A stretch of 64,000 nt of DNA from Nilaparvata lugens (GCF_014356525.2 NC_052510.1:55044503-55108502); one strand, 5' to 3'; counted from the first letter of the stretch, positions 46,917-59,256 are shown. Made by a program: numbers and translations. Notes: generated by a model from the letters alone, not told the origin.

Positions 46917-47075
46917 TTTATTCTTTATTGATAATACAATATTATATCATCAAAATGATAGGGGAAGAAAAAATAAGGTAACCTTGGTTTATTCCTCTCC
47001 CAAATTCAGATAAGGTTACACATAGTCCGAAATAGGTCAAATCTTGTAGTTGTTCAATTGACAACATTTTCATTT
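46917..47075 (-). repeat. Non-LTR 3' end (GATAGGGG variant)
   Basis: Shares ATCATCAAAATGATAGGGG and CACATAGTCCGAAATAGG with 17917-18110. Confidence 0.65.
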
Positions 47076-47285
47076 GCTTCCACATTCTCTTCTTCCCTTC
47101 TAATGTTTGTTTCTCTCCCATTTTCTTCTCCTCTTTTCCCACCCCCTTTTGTACATCCTCCAAATATCCTTCTTCATCCTCCATTTTACTCCTCAATCAG
47201 TAACATTTTCATCTTCTAGTTTCTTTAAATCCATCTTATTCTCTTAATCTCCTTCCACTTCTCCTCCTTCTATCTTATTCTCTTA

Positions 47286-47560
47286 ACCTGCCGGTCGTGT
47301 ATTGATGGGGAGGATATTATTTTATATCCTTCTTAGAGAATCGACAATTATTTGTTAAAACACCGCCGATTTACAACAAAGTTACATCACATTATTATAT
47401 TATCGTTATTTTAATTGCATTCAATCTTTATTCTCATTCATTATTATTTATACTTTGTAAAATTCTTTGAATAACTAGCATTATCATCATTTAATGTAAA
47501 TTAGTGTATAAGCCAGTAATTATTGTAACATACATAAATAAAGAAATCTAATCTAATCCC
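47286..47560 (+). repeat. Non-LTR 3' end, TCTAA tail
   Basis: Contains GGGGAGGATATT, GTGTATAAGCCAGTA and ATAAATAAAGAAATCTAATC. A relative with a different tail is at 63098-63362. Confidence 0.65.
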
Positions 47561-49096
47561 ACAATTCTCATCCTCCCTACATCTTCAGGAATCTAGAGAG
47601 ATCAGGAATCTTTCAGTGAACATGAATGGGAAGAGCCTGTGAGAAAAGGATGCAATACATAATGAAGTGGAGACCCGACAATGGAGATCAACAGAAACCG
47701 GGAACAGAAAAAGGAAATAGACGTGTGGAGAGAATATTCGACGAGAATATTGCGTTTCGTGTCAGCATTCCCTGCAAGCCACATCGAGCCACCGCATATT
47801 ACTGATATGTAGACAGAGATTATTGAGTGTGGAATATCTACTACAGTGCGGTATGGAATATAATCACTCAAATCATTGTCTATAACTGTAATGTAGTATT
47901 TGAGCCCTCTCAGTCTGAGTAATATTCAATCATATTGTATAAATCACTTTTGCTACTGTATATACTCAATCCCGTTTGTACTGGGAATGGTTTCAATTGA
48001 AAGCACCATACAGTCTAGTGATATACAGACCAAGTATATCCAGTTGTCAGCTTTGTATCAGACCAGGTAAACTAGTATAAAGCATTTGCTTTCAATCAAC
48101 TGAAATGCAATCCGTTCTACCATAGCTGAACTGATTTTATTAATTGGACAATGATAGGGATTCAAAGTGGTTGTGTCAGACATGAATACTATTTGGTATC
48201 CACAATTGATGTCGCCTAAATAACAAGTTGGAGTACTGCATGAAACAGAAGTTGAATTATTGTGTGTTGGATATAATTGGATGCATTTCAGATATGTTGA
48301 ATAGAGTAGGTATTCAGAAATTCTGTCACAATTATATTATCGAGCAAGAGAATTTCAAATCAGATATAATTTCAGGTGTGATTCCATTCCTCCTGCAATC
48401 CTAGAACATGATGTAGTATGTAAACAATTTTATACAAAATGTAAACATTATCTATACATACATACATTACTGTATGTATTCAAAATTACCAAGAGTATTG
48501 ATTCCGCTTGTTTCATAGTGGATTCTCATAACTTTATCCTTCCGATATTTAGTACTTAATACAAGACTACAACAAAAGAAAAACTCAAAGTAACCATCTA
48601 TTTACTAATTCTCAACTGAAAAAATCTTCAAAATAGAACTGGATGTAACATAAGCTGATTACTTCTACAAAAAAAAAGAGTGTATAACTTGGAGTGAATG
48701 AAAGTCTACGAATGAATTATGAAATATAAAATATTGGGGAATGGATGAGATGAATTGAATAAGAGGTGAATCAGCTAGGAGTGAACTATTAACTATTGTC
48801 TACATTGATTTTAATAATTTGTTATTATTGATTTTATTATATATTGTGACGTATTGTCTACATCGATTTTGATAATTTGCTATTATTCATTTTGTTGTGT
48901 ATTGTGAGGTAAATGATTTGATTATGTATTGTAATCTTATACAAAATACTTTATGACTTAGCCTTATATACGCCTTATATCTTCAAGCTGGATAAATTGA
49001 TTGATTCAAAGATTGATTGATTGAGCTCCACCACTTGAGAAGAATATGGATTCGTTTAACTTGGAAAAATATCAAAATTGGATCATATCATGAAAT
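47561..49096. other. Unassigned stretch
   Basis: AT-rich with no recognised element; a doubled ATTGTCTACAT(T/C)GATTTT block lies at 48796-48875. Confidence 0.4.
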
Positions 49097-50382
49097 AATG
49101 TTGTTACAAAGAAAATTTGTAACTAAGGAGTGAATGGAACACTGACAACTAATAACTGAATGGATGTCTTACATATTGAGCTGACAAGTACGAGAGTGAA
49201 CACATGAACACGATGAAGTTTCTTACAAGTTGTAAGAATGGCTTACGCGCAAGTTTGAATGCAATTTACCATTTTGCGACGGCATCCACCCACAGAATTC
49301 GTCACTCTGCTTGTCAGATTTGACTGTTCTCAGCCTTCAAACTCGATTTCTGGGTGAGAGCACACACTCTTGACACAGCGATGTGCATACTTGTTGGTTC
49401 TCCATGTGTGTGGCTTCACTGCTGTGCTGTGTCCTCTGGGAGATAATTGGTACTTGAAGGTGTGACGGTGACGGTGGTTACCTCAACCCCTTCTTGTCTT
49501 GCCTCTCCTGTTGTATCACCTCATGCCACATCTGTTGCCTCTTCCCGTGCCTCATTCATGTCCCTGCTACATCCACTTGCCTCACCCCATGCCACTTCAG
49601 TTGCCTCTCCACTTGCCTCTTGTTGTCATAGCGACGGTCAAGTGCTTTCATCATCAATTCAGTCAACGAGCTCCTGGTGGAGTTGCTGCTTCTGCTTTGC
49701 TAGTTGCTGCTTTGCCCACCGGTTTGTGGCGATTTATGATTCAACCGCCGTGATGGAGCTTGTTCGTCATAGTTGCCTCAAAACTTGAAACTATTTGGCT
49801 TTGAAGTTGTTGTAAGTTTCAGTATTAAAATTAACAGTGTGGAATGGGAATGTCTGACTAAGTGGCTTCGTTTGATGACAAATAGTTTCTACGAAATAGT
49901 CCTGGATTCTTTTTCCTTGTTTCCTCTCACCTCTTGGTTTGGATACTGATTATTTCTTCTGTGTTTTCCGACTCTGTCGATGTTTCCCAGTAAGTTCCAG
50001 TTATAGTCCATGGATTAAGGCTGTTTCGTAGAAGAATAGCCTCAGTATCATTATTCTATTCCAGCAGCGGGGCCAAAAAATGAGTAATATTTTTGTTGGA
50101 AGTTTCCCTTCATTCCCAGTGCTGTATATTGATTCTGCAAGTCTCTTACGTCTATCGCTATCAATCAAATGCCTGTTGTTTAAATTTTCAAGGTTTTTAT
50201 AGTTTTCCTTTATTCAAGGTCCAGAGTCAGACTTATTCAGCTGAGCTTTCTGAAGGTTGAAAAAGCTTCCTGACCGCCAGAAACCGCCAGTATAGCTCTT
50301 CACATCATAGAATACCAATGTAAACCTAGGGTCGTTTTATGCTTGTTAAAAATTATTAAAATCTCAACTATTGTCGAGAGCT
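49097..50382 (+). repeat. Duplication 2, left copy
   Basis: About 1286 bp, repeated at 51097-52387 at about 98% identity. It contains a 113-codon frame on plus (49447-49788) that is Ser/Ala/Cys-rich; read on minus the same DNA gives GEA(S/T)-like repeats with stops, so neither is convincing. GGGGCCAAAAAATGAGTAA at about 50069 resembles an LTR boundary. Confidence 0.9.
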
Positions 50383-50490
50383 GACAAGTGGATTATTCAT
50401 TGCTTGCATTATACAGATGTATGACCGTGTAGGTCATTTTTATGATGCGTGCTTATCACTATCAATATTCTCACATTTGAAAAAGAAATT

Positions 50491-50897
50491 GAATAGGTGA
50501 TTGAAAATAAAATAAAAAATGATTAAATGAACTAAATAATGCTTGTAAAATGCTTCTAAATAGTTGAGAAATATTTTTATCAGATGGAAAGATTATCACA
50601 GAACTGGATAAATGATAGAATAGGTGATGAAAATAAAATAAAAATGATTAAATGAACTAAATAATGCTTGTAAAATGCTTCTAAATAGTTGAGAAATATT
50701 TTTATCAGATGGAAAGATTATCACAGAACTGGATAAATGATAGAATAGGTGATTGAAAATAAAATAAAAAATGATTGAATGAACTAAATAATTCTGAAGA
50801 AATTATAATATTCTTGATTGAAAAAAAATAATTTTAAAATAGTTGAGAAATATTTTCATCAGATGGACCAATTATCACGAAACTGGATAAATCATCA
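50491..50897 (+). repeat. Tandem repeat, about 125 bp unit, three copies
   Basis: Units begin GAATAGGTGATTGAAAATAA at 50491, 50618 and 50743; the first two are nearly identical, the third is diverged. Confidence 0.9.
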
Positions 50898-51043
50898 TAT
50901 GGGATACAAATTCAAACGTGAACTGTGTTTATTAATATAAGTGAGTTTTTGATCTTGAAGAAAACGAATAACAGTTTTAAGAGTAAATTATGATTTAACT
51001 GTGAATTGTGATTCAACTGAATCAACTAGAACAGGTGACATCA

Positions 51044-51096
51044 GATACTTGTGGATGAGAAACTTCGTGAGGTCTACTGTTCACAGAAGTACTAGT
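51044..51096 (+). mobile_element. HL-E 3' end fragment
   Basis: TACTTGTGGATGAGA to ACAGAAGTACTAGT. The CTAGT end abuts exactly the first base of duplication 2, right copy. Confidence 0.7.
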
Positions 51097-52387
51097 AATG
51101 TTGTTACAAAAAAACGAGCAATTTAGGAGTGAATGGAACACTCAACTGACAACTAATAACTGAATGGATATGTCATACATATTATTGAGCTGACAAGTAG
51201 GAGAGTGAACACAGAGATGAAGTTTCCTTCAAGTTGTAAGAATGGCTTACGCGCAAGTTTGAATGCAATTTACCATTTTGCGACGGCATCCACCCACAGA
51301 ATTCGTCACTCTGCTTGTCAGATTTGACTGTTCTCAGCCTTCAAACTCGATTTCTGGGTGAGAGCACACACTCTTGACACAGCGATGTACATACTTGTTG
51401 GTTCTCCATGTGTGTGGCTTCACTGCTATGCTGTGTCCTCTGGGAGATAATTGGTACTTGAAGGTGTGACGGTGACGGTGGTTACCTCAACCCCTTCTTG
51501 TCTTGCCTCTCCTGTTGTATCACCTCATGCCACATCTGTTGCCTCTTCCCGTGCCTCATTCATGTCCCTGCTACATCCACTTGCCTCACCCCATGCCACT
51601 TCAGTTGCCTCTCCACTTGCCTCTTGTTGTCATAGCGACGGTCAAGTGCTTTCATCATCAATTCAGTCAACGAGCTCCTGGTGGAGTTGCTGCTTCTGCT
51701 TTGCTAGTTGCTGCTTTGCCCACCGGTTTGTGGCGATTTATGATTCAACCGCCGTGATGGAGCTTGTTCGTCATAGTTGCCTCAAAACTTGAAACTATTT
51801 GGCTTTGAAGTTGTTGTAAGTTTCAGTATTAAAATTAACAGTGTGGAATAGGAATGTCTGACTGAGTGGCTTCGTTTGATGACAAATAGTTTCTACGAAA
51901 TAGTCCTGGATTCTTTTTCCTTGTTTCCTCTCATCTCTTGGTTTGGATACTGATTATTTCTTCTGTGTTTTCCGACTCTGTCGATGTTTCCCAGTAAGTT
52001 CCAGTTATAGTCCATGGATTAAGGCTGTTTCATAGAAAAATAGCCTCAGTATCATTATTCTATTCCAGCAGCGGGGCCAAAAAATGAGTAATATTTTTGT
52101 TGGAAGTTTCCCTTCATTCCCAGTGCTGTATATTGATTCTGCAAGTCTCTTACGTCTATCGCTATCAATCAAATGCCTGTTGTTTAAATTTTCAAGGTTT
52201 TTTATAGTTTTCCTTTATTCAAGGTCCAGAGTCAGACTTATTCAGCTGAGCTTTCTGAAGGTTGAAAAAGCTTCCTGACCGCAAGAAACCGCCAGTATAG
52301 CTCTTCACATCATAGAATATCAATGTAAACCTAGGGTCGTTTTATGCTTGTTTAAAATTATTCAAATCTCGACTATTGTCGAGAGCT
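51097..52387 (+). repeat. Duplication 2, right copy
   Basis: Begins directly after the HL-E terminus and ends directly before a non-LTR ORF2 fragment. Open frames are the same as in the left copy. Confidence 0.9.
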
Positions 52388-52853
52388 AAAAAAATGAAAT
52401 TATATAAGGCATTAGTCAGGCCTGTAGTATGTTATGGCACTGAGACTTGGGTAGGTACTCACTGCTGGGGACATAGAAAGGCTTCGAATCTTTGGAAGAA
52501 ATGTTATTAGGAGGATAGTGGGCCCTGTTTACGGAAATGGAATTTCGAGAAGGAGAACAAATTGCGAAATCGAGCGCTTCCTGGGGAGTGTAGACTTCAT
52601 CCGATTTATTAAAGCTGTCAGGATTGGGTGGATGGGGCACTTGGTGAGAATGAAGATTGCCAAATGTATGTGGAGGGAGAGAATATAGAAAAGGAAGGCC
52701 AAAGAATAGATGGACAGATGATGTAGAGCAGGATTTACAACGCTTGAAGTTCGAAACTGGAAAAGGCAGGGTGTCGATCGGGAGAGATGGAGAGGCTTTG
52801 TGATGGAGGCCAAGGGTTGTAGCGACCTGTAGAGCTAAGGAGTAATGTAAGTA
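52383..52853 (+). pseudogene. Non-LTR retrotransposon ORF2 3' part
   Basis: Conceptual translation in shifting frames gives [17 protein letters not shown] (thumb region), RRIVGPVYGNG, RIGWMGHLVRM and a basic end, with stops and frameshifts. The 3' tail GTAAGTAATGTGAT matches 22690. It covers the region after the polymerase active site only. Confidence 0.85.
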
Positions 52854-53418
52854 ATGTGATACCTAGCAGCTGCTTTTCAATTCATTCCCACAAGAATAGG
52901 ATATCCATTACAGTTGAATATTTATAAAAATCATTTCATAGCAAAAAATTACTCATCAGTACCTTCTACTTTATTCAACAACCTCATTCATACTCTTGTA
53001 CATTTTCAATTAGAGAACTTTCACGTTTCTAACGTTATTGCAACAAGTAACAATATTTTCGAAATTATGAGAGTTCAATAATGTAATCAAACAGCTTAAG
53101 GTATGCTTATAAAGTTTATGCTATACTGTAGTACTACTGTATTTACTGTTATGCTGTGCAATAAACATCAACTTTGTAAAGTTTCGAATATAATAAATTT
53201 GATTTGATTTGATTAGAGTTTGAGGAACAGATCAAACCCAAAAATTTAAACACGTGGTGGAAGCGAAAGATGAGTTTCTCATTGTTTCATTAAAACCCAT
53301 GACTGACGCAGAATTATCATGTTAAGAGGATTTGAATCGAATTCATCCGTTTCCAACAAAATACAAGCATACAACGTACATTTATACAAAGCATACATGA
53401 TAAAATAAGTATAAGTTC
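52854..53418 (+). other. Unassigned, with a GATTT tail
   Basis: 53150-53215 ends in (GATTT)n after CAATAAACATCAACTTTG, a probable retroposon 3' end. Otherwise unassigned. Confidence 0.4.
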
Positions 53419-53759
53419 ACAATTATTGAAACTACGCTCACATGAACCGTTTGTTCGTGAGTAGTGAGTTCGAATATTATTATTAAAAAAGTGAAAATGG
53501 ATGAAAAAAAAGGAGGAGATCAAACTCCATCATAGATAAACAAAAATGCTCCACTTGTGTATTGGATAGAATTTAGGTAATTTGTAAGAAAATATCATAG
53601 AATAAAATAATTATGAGTTTCATGTCCGGATAATTAAGCAGCATTAACTAGTATTGGAATACTGTGAAAATTACATTGAAACTTATGCAAAAGACAAGAT
53701 TATTGAATCAAATAATGCCTTTACAACTTTCCATATTCCAAAACGAGCTTTTGTACTCT

Positions 53760-53978
53760 TGAATGACTAAGAAATTGTCAAAAAACCACAGATTTATTGA
53801 TATTTAGAAAGACCGGTTTCGGTTATTACACCATTAATCAATCAGAGCGTCAATCTCTGATAGTTTATCAGTAAAAAAATAACAGTAACATGAATCTTTG
53901 GTTCTTTGACAATTTCTTAGTCTTTTTCATTCAATATGAATACTTACCACAATATCAACCTCTCAACTACACAAAAAA
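53760..53978. mobile_element. SB-PLE snapback with 12 bp TSD and empty site
   Basis: CTTTTGTACTCT at 53748-53759 and 53979-53990. The duplicated segment lacks the insertion at the matching place (about 55432), so insertion followed duplication or the element was absent from the copied allele. The left arm ends TGAATGACTAAG and the right arm ends in an A run after CTCAACTACAC. Confidence 0.9.
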
Positions 53979-54284
53979 CTTTTGTACTCTATCGACAAGT
54001 CAAGATTCTTTCTACAAACGTATTTATTTATACATTGATAAATACAATATCATCCTCAATTATGAATGATTAGGGAAGGAGCAACAGGCTTGTATCCCAA
54101 AACTGTTCCTTTCCCAAATTTACATAAAAACTTATGTAACACAAACTATGATTTCGGAGAGAAACTTGTACATTCGTAGGAAATCAAAGAAGAATCCCCG
54201 TACAAATCAATTGAATGATATGGATGTTTGACCCACCTTGAATTGTTGATTTTTCAGCAAATGAAGAAAAATTTTCGAAGCGTT

Positions 54285-54605
54285 TTCAATTCGAGTCGTG
54301 ATGAAGCAATCAATTCATTTTTGCTCTCTGACTGTAGCAGTTCCCTTTTTGGGCGACGTTATCACGTGAAAGCCTGACTTGTATGAATCAGAATGGAAAC
54401 TTGTTTACATTCAATCATTCAGCTGCTGTCCTCATGTACAGAATATAAATGGGAAATTTGCATGAATTACGGTGCTTGCGCCACGGAACGCTTTCACATT
54501 TAGCGTATTGCAACAGCACTTTTACTTCTTGCATTTTCCATCGTTTCAGGGTAGCAAATAGAATCATTGGTTTTACAAGTTACATTTGTCCTCTCTTCAT
54601 GCTCT
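54285..54605 (+). other. Nearly invariant core of duplication 3
   Basis: Across about 320 bp (pairs with about 55752-56075) I see one or two differences, against roughly 5-10% in the flanks of the same duplication. No frame of note. Contents include GGGCGACGTTATCACGTG and CGCCACGGAACGCTTTCAC. Confidence 0.7.
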
Positions 54606-55101
54606 GACTTGAAAAATTCATCATGAAGTGTCTCATTCATGGAGGAGAATATGCACCATCCCTATATTATGGTTCCAGGAATCATCACTTTGTCTCTTTG
54701 GAACTTTATTTATTTATTTACAATGCAAATTACACTAATGTAATAACATTGGTAGTTAAAATAATAAGATAGTCTTTGTGCTATTTTTCTCCCAAATTTA
54801 TGGGTGACAAAGTCCAAGATAAGATTAGAATTTCACGTGTACAATTTTTATAAAATTTCAGTCCAAAATAAACATTAAAACTATAAATTTTGAATTTAAA
54901 TGGCTTGAATTGATAAATTGATTAGAAATATTCTAATTGAAAAATTAAAAACTGGAATTTGAATATTCATCGAAAAACCGTTTTCCAAACGTGTGAATTT
55001 TTGGAGAGCGCGTTATATTAGACACATTGGTTTGACCTTGGCATGCTAAGTCCGCATCTTGACTCTCTGTACATCGGATACTGTACCTCCACCCCGGATT
55101 T

Positions 55102-56575
55102 ACAATTATTGAAACAACGCTCACATGAACCGCTTGTTTGTGAGTCGTAAGTTCGAATATTATTATTGAAAAAGTGAAAATAAATCAAAGAAGGAGATCA
55201 AACTCCAGCATAGATGAACAAAAATGCTCCACTTTTGTTTCAGATAGAATATATTAAGTAATTTGTGAGAAAATAGCCTAGAAGAAATTATGAGTTTACG
55301 GTCCGGAAAATTATGCAGCATTAACTAGTATTCAAATACTGAACAAATTACATTGAAACTTATATGCAAAAGACAAGAGTATCAAATCAACTTATGCATC
55401 TTCAGCTTTCCATATTCCAAAACGAGCTTATAATTATTATACCCTATCAACAAGTCGAGATCCTTTCTACAAATTTATTTATCTATTTATTCATTGATAA
55501 ATACAATATTATCCTCAATTATGAATGATTGGGGAAGGAGCAACAGACTTGTATCCCAAAACTGTTCCTTTCCCAAATTTACATAAAAACTTATGTAACA
55601 CAAACTATGATTTCGGAGAGAAACTTGTACATTCATTGGAAATCGAAGTTGAATCCCCGTACAAATCAATTGAATGATATGGATGTTTGCCCCACCTTTT
55701 TGAATTGTTGACTTTTCAGCAAAGGAAGAAAAATTTTCGAAGCGTTTTCAATTCGAGTCGTGATGAAGCAATCAATTCATTTTTGCTCTCTGACTGTAGC
55801 AGTTCCCTTTTTGGGCGACGTTATCACGTGAAAGCCTGACTTGTATGAATCAGAATGGAAACTTGTTTACATTCAATCATTCAGCTGCTGTCCTCATGTA
55901 CAGAATATAAATGGGAAATTTGCATGAATTACGGTCCTTGCGCCACGGAACGCTTTCACATTTAGCGTATTGCAACAGCACTTTTACTTCTTGCATTTTC
56001 CATCGTTTCAGGGTAGCAAATAGAATCATTGGTTTTACAAGTTACATTTGTCCTCTCTTCATGCTCTGACTTTGAAAAATTCATCATGAAGTGTCTCATT
56101 CACGGAGGAGAATATGCACCATCCTTATATGATTAGGGAAGTTATTCCAGGAATCATCACTTTGTCTCTTTGGAACTTTATTTATTTATTTACAATGCAA
56201 ATTACACTAATGTAATAACATTGGTAGTTAAAATAGTAAGATAGTCTTTGTGCTATTTTTCTTACAAATTTATGGGTGACAAAGTCCAAGATAAGATAAA
56301 AATTTCACGTGTACAATTTTTATAAAATTTCAGTCCAAAATAAACATTAAAACTATAAATTTTGAATTTAAATGGCTTGAATTGATAAATTGATTAGAAA
56401 TATTTCAATTAAAAAATTAAAAATTTGAATTTGAATATTCATTGAAAAATAGTTTTCAAAACGTGTTAATTTTTGGAGAGCGCGTTATATTGGACACATT
56501 GGTTTGAACTTGGCATGCTAAGTCCGCATTTTGACCCTCTGTAACTTGGATACTATACCTCTACCCGAACTTACA
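55102..56575 (+). repeat. Tandem duplication 3, right copy
   Basis: Direct repeat of 53419-55101 without the SB-PLE insertion. Non-LTR 3' ends occur at the same relative positions (55478-55620 and 56160-56350). Confidence 0.9.
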
Positions 56576-56862
56576 TTTCTCGAAAACGCATTGAAATTTA
56601 CAGACAATTTTACTCGATTCACGGTGATATATTTCTATATCAATAAACAAACTGGAATATTCTAATTTTCTGTCAGAAACTCTTATCTATTGAAAAATTC
56701 ACTACAAGAGACTAATTGAAATTAGAGGCCTATTTCGAAATTTATAATATCAATTCAAAGCTGAATACAGAATTTCTGTATCGAAATCGTTGACTGTAAC
56801 GACTGTTTCACAATTTGATTTAATAGTGGATTTTTTACTATTACCTTGAAGTTTGATTAATG

Positions 56863-57537
56863 TTTTTTTGTGTAGTTGCTAAGAAGTTTTTTGTGTGTGA
56901 GAAGTGTAGTTGTAAAGAACACATCAGAGATTGGAATAAACAAAATGGGGAATTTAACTTTGCAGAACATTAATTTTGATAACAAATAATCACAAGTTCA
57001 CAGTTGAGGAGAATGTTGAGTTTCTGCATGTTAATAACAAAGGCAGATCTTTGAATATTCTAGAGGCTTTAGAAATAATAAGAGTGATTAAGGAAAATTC
57101 CCAGTATAGTTTAAATGACCATTGACCAGATTCATTTCAATCAATACAACACTACGAATTTAGTTTTATCATAACATTGTAAGCATACATTAGTCAATAG
57201 TTTTTCCATTTACATATTTCTTTATTATCTTTCACCCTTGTTTACTTGGTTCTTATTTTGTACTGGAAGTAAATTTTGCTATTATGTTGCTATTTGCGAG
57301 TCTGTTGCTTAACCCTTCATTTTGTGACACCGTTGAGTGGGAGGAGACTGTCTAGCTGGGCCAATGGCAGGCGTTCATGCCCTTGACCAATAGTACTCGC
57401 CTACTAGTATAAATTCTGCTTCTCTTGTATTTATTTTAAGTTTATCAGAGATTGACAATGGTTTAATAGCCGAAACCGGTCTTTCTAAGTATCAATAGAG
57501 TCAGTTTTTTGACAATTTCTTAGTCTTTTTCATTTAA
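56863..57537 (+). mobile_element. Penelope-like element, 5'-truncated, 11 bp TSD
   Basis: TTTGATTAATG flanks at 56852-56862 and 57538-57548. The left edge carries a short inverted tip TTTTTTTGTGTAGTTG. Then comes coding sequence with one frameshift: FAEH, then HKFTVEENVEFLHV, NNKGRSLNILEALEI and NDH before a stop, matching the conserved region that follows the GIY-YIG nuclease in insect PLEs. The 3' UTR (57300-57440) is shared with 25323-25743, and the hammerhead-like motif is at 57452-57476. The reverse transcriptase is absent. Confidence 0.8.
56960..57118 (+). pseudogene. PLE ORF C-terminus (after GIY-YIG)
   Basis: About 45 codons are open from NNHKF to the TGA after NDH; upstream, RDWNKQ and FAEH lie in another frame. 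Key residues are the His-Lys-Phe, the Leu-His and the Leu-Asn-x-Leu-Glu block typical of PLE tails. The GIY-YIG catalytic motifs are not present. Confidence 0.75.
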
Positions 57538-57548
57538 TTTGATTAATG

Positions 57549-58363
57549 ACTGGGCCTACATCTATTCCAGTAGAAGCTTATTGGTTAAAATTCACCTTTT
57601 GAACATTGTCAAAATCTGACAGTACGAATTAAAAGAGCTGGATACTATTTAATACGCCTGCTATCTAATTACAGAGTTTCGTATTATTCAGTCTGAAGTA
57701 TCTCTAATAATAATATGGAACAATGCTTTTGGCTGAACCGTAATTTGAGACTTGACATTTCGCATCAGTTATTAGATGTGACATCATCATATTTCACAGG
57801 AGCCAAAAGTTTTAAAAGTTTCGAACACACTTTTATTATGAGCTTGAAAAGTTTTGAATGTCTTCCCTGTGAGAGAAGCTCCTGCTTTGAAGCGTTTTAT
57901 TTTGAAAGGTTTCTTTTGAAGGTCTTAGTTTGCAATTTATGATACGCTGTTTGAAAGAATCTTGCCGAACTATTTGCGAATACGATGCTCAACTAGGAAT
58001 TAATATCAATTCAAGTGAATCTTCAATGTATAAGAGGTTCTTTGTGCATTTTTCCAATTTTATTCTTGAAACTCCTGAAATAATTTTCTATGAAGAGTTT
58101 GGAACTCAGACTGAAGTGAACTGAATCAGTGTTGACAGTAACTGGTTAGAAGATGAAATTATAAGTAAGGTGATTGACGGGATTCTTATTGAATTCTATG
58201 TATTTATGAATAAGTCTAGAAGATGGATGACCTGTTCAAGGACCGTTTGGAAAAGACTCAGGGACTCGTAGCTTAGAATGTGGTCCAATAATAATTCAAA
58301 CAGTTGTGAACCGCATAATCGTATGTTTCAATATCATTTGACTCTTGCCTTAATCATAAATAT
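57549..58363. other. Unassigned stretch
   Basis: Two short overlapping plus frames (57715-57942, 57930-58124) are not recognised. Confidence 0.35.
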
Positions 58364-59070
58364 CAGGGCACCAAGCTTTGCTCGTTATTTATTTATTTTT
58401 ATTTATTGATAAACAGAACTCAATTATTTAAAATGATTGGGAAGGACTAGCAGGCACAGCCCAAAACTGATTCTCCCCCGAATTTTGATTTATACACTAT
58501 AAATATTCCAAAAGTAGGTTATGGAATGTAGGTTACACTTAAATTCAGGTCAAATTTTCAGTCCAAACATTTTTGAAAACAGAAAAGTTCTAATTCATAT
58601 TGTTTGCAAACCAAATTAAATAACAAAATAACACTCACTAAACACTTAAAACTGTAAAATAATGATTAACTTTGAAAATTATGATATAATCTAATTTAGA
58701 ATGATTTACCATGTCATGTCAACAAATCAGATTATTTTGATCAAGTCTATTAAAATTTCTAGATCGTATTTCTCGTGAGATACGGTATGCTGATTGATTA
58801 TACAGTTGATCTCCCACACAGGCACACACATCTTCTATTAACGACAGACGACGAAATTATCATCTGTTTTTCAAGGATGAAATAATATCCTATTCATGCC
58901 CTTCAGCGAGTTTTCCCAGGGATGAGACCTAGTGCAATCGAATTTTTATATCACATACCTACTATGTTCCAAATTTCGTAAAAATCATTAGAGCCGTTTT
59001 CGAGATCCTTTAAACATAAATAACCAGATATTAAAATACATACAGAAATTGCTCGCTTAATATAATAGAA
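58364..59070 (+). mobile_element. HL-D element, long form
   Basis: CAGGGCACCAAGCTTTGCTCG at the left; GCTCGCTTAATATAATAGA at the right; internal non-LTR 3' segment at about 58390-58660. Confidence 0.8.
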
Positions 59071-59256
59071 TGTGATTGAATTTTACTAAGAAGCGTATTT
59101 GCACCGTGATACAGAATATATTATTGAGTTCAAATAATATCATATAAATTACAATTCAAAAAGTATTAAAGATGTAAGATTTTATTGAAAATTTCAGTTA
59201 GCCAACGGCTGGAATATTATTATTCTATAATAATCATTTCAAATATCCAATGAAAT

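Larger units (their letters stand above)
53419..55101 (+). repeat. Tandem duplication 3, left copy
   Basis: Repeated directly at 55102-56575. It holds an SB-PLE insertion (53760-53978) absent from the right copy, and non-LTR 3' ends with TTTATTTATT at 54029-54170 and 54710-54900. Confidence 0.9.

Noticed and set aside
49447..51792. Identical 113-codon frames in the two copies of duplication 2
   Set aside because: Conservation follows from recent duplication, not selection; two overlapping frames are open and the product is low-complexity.
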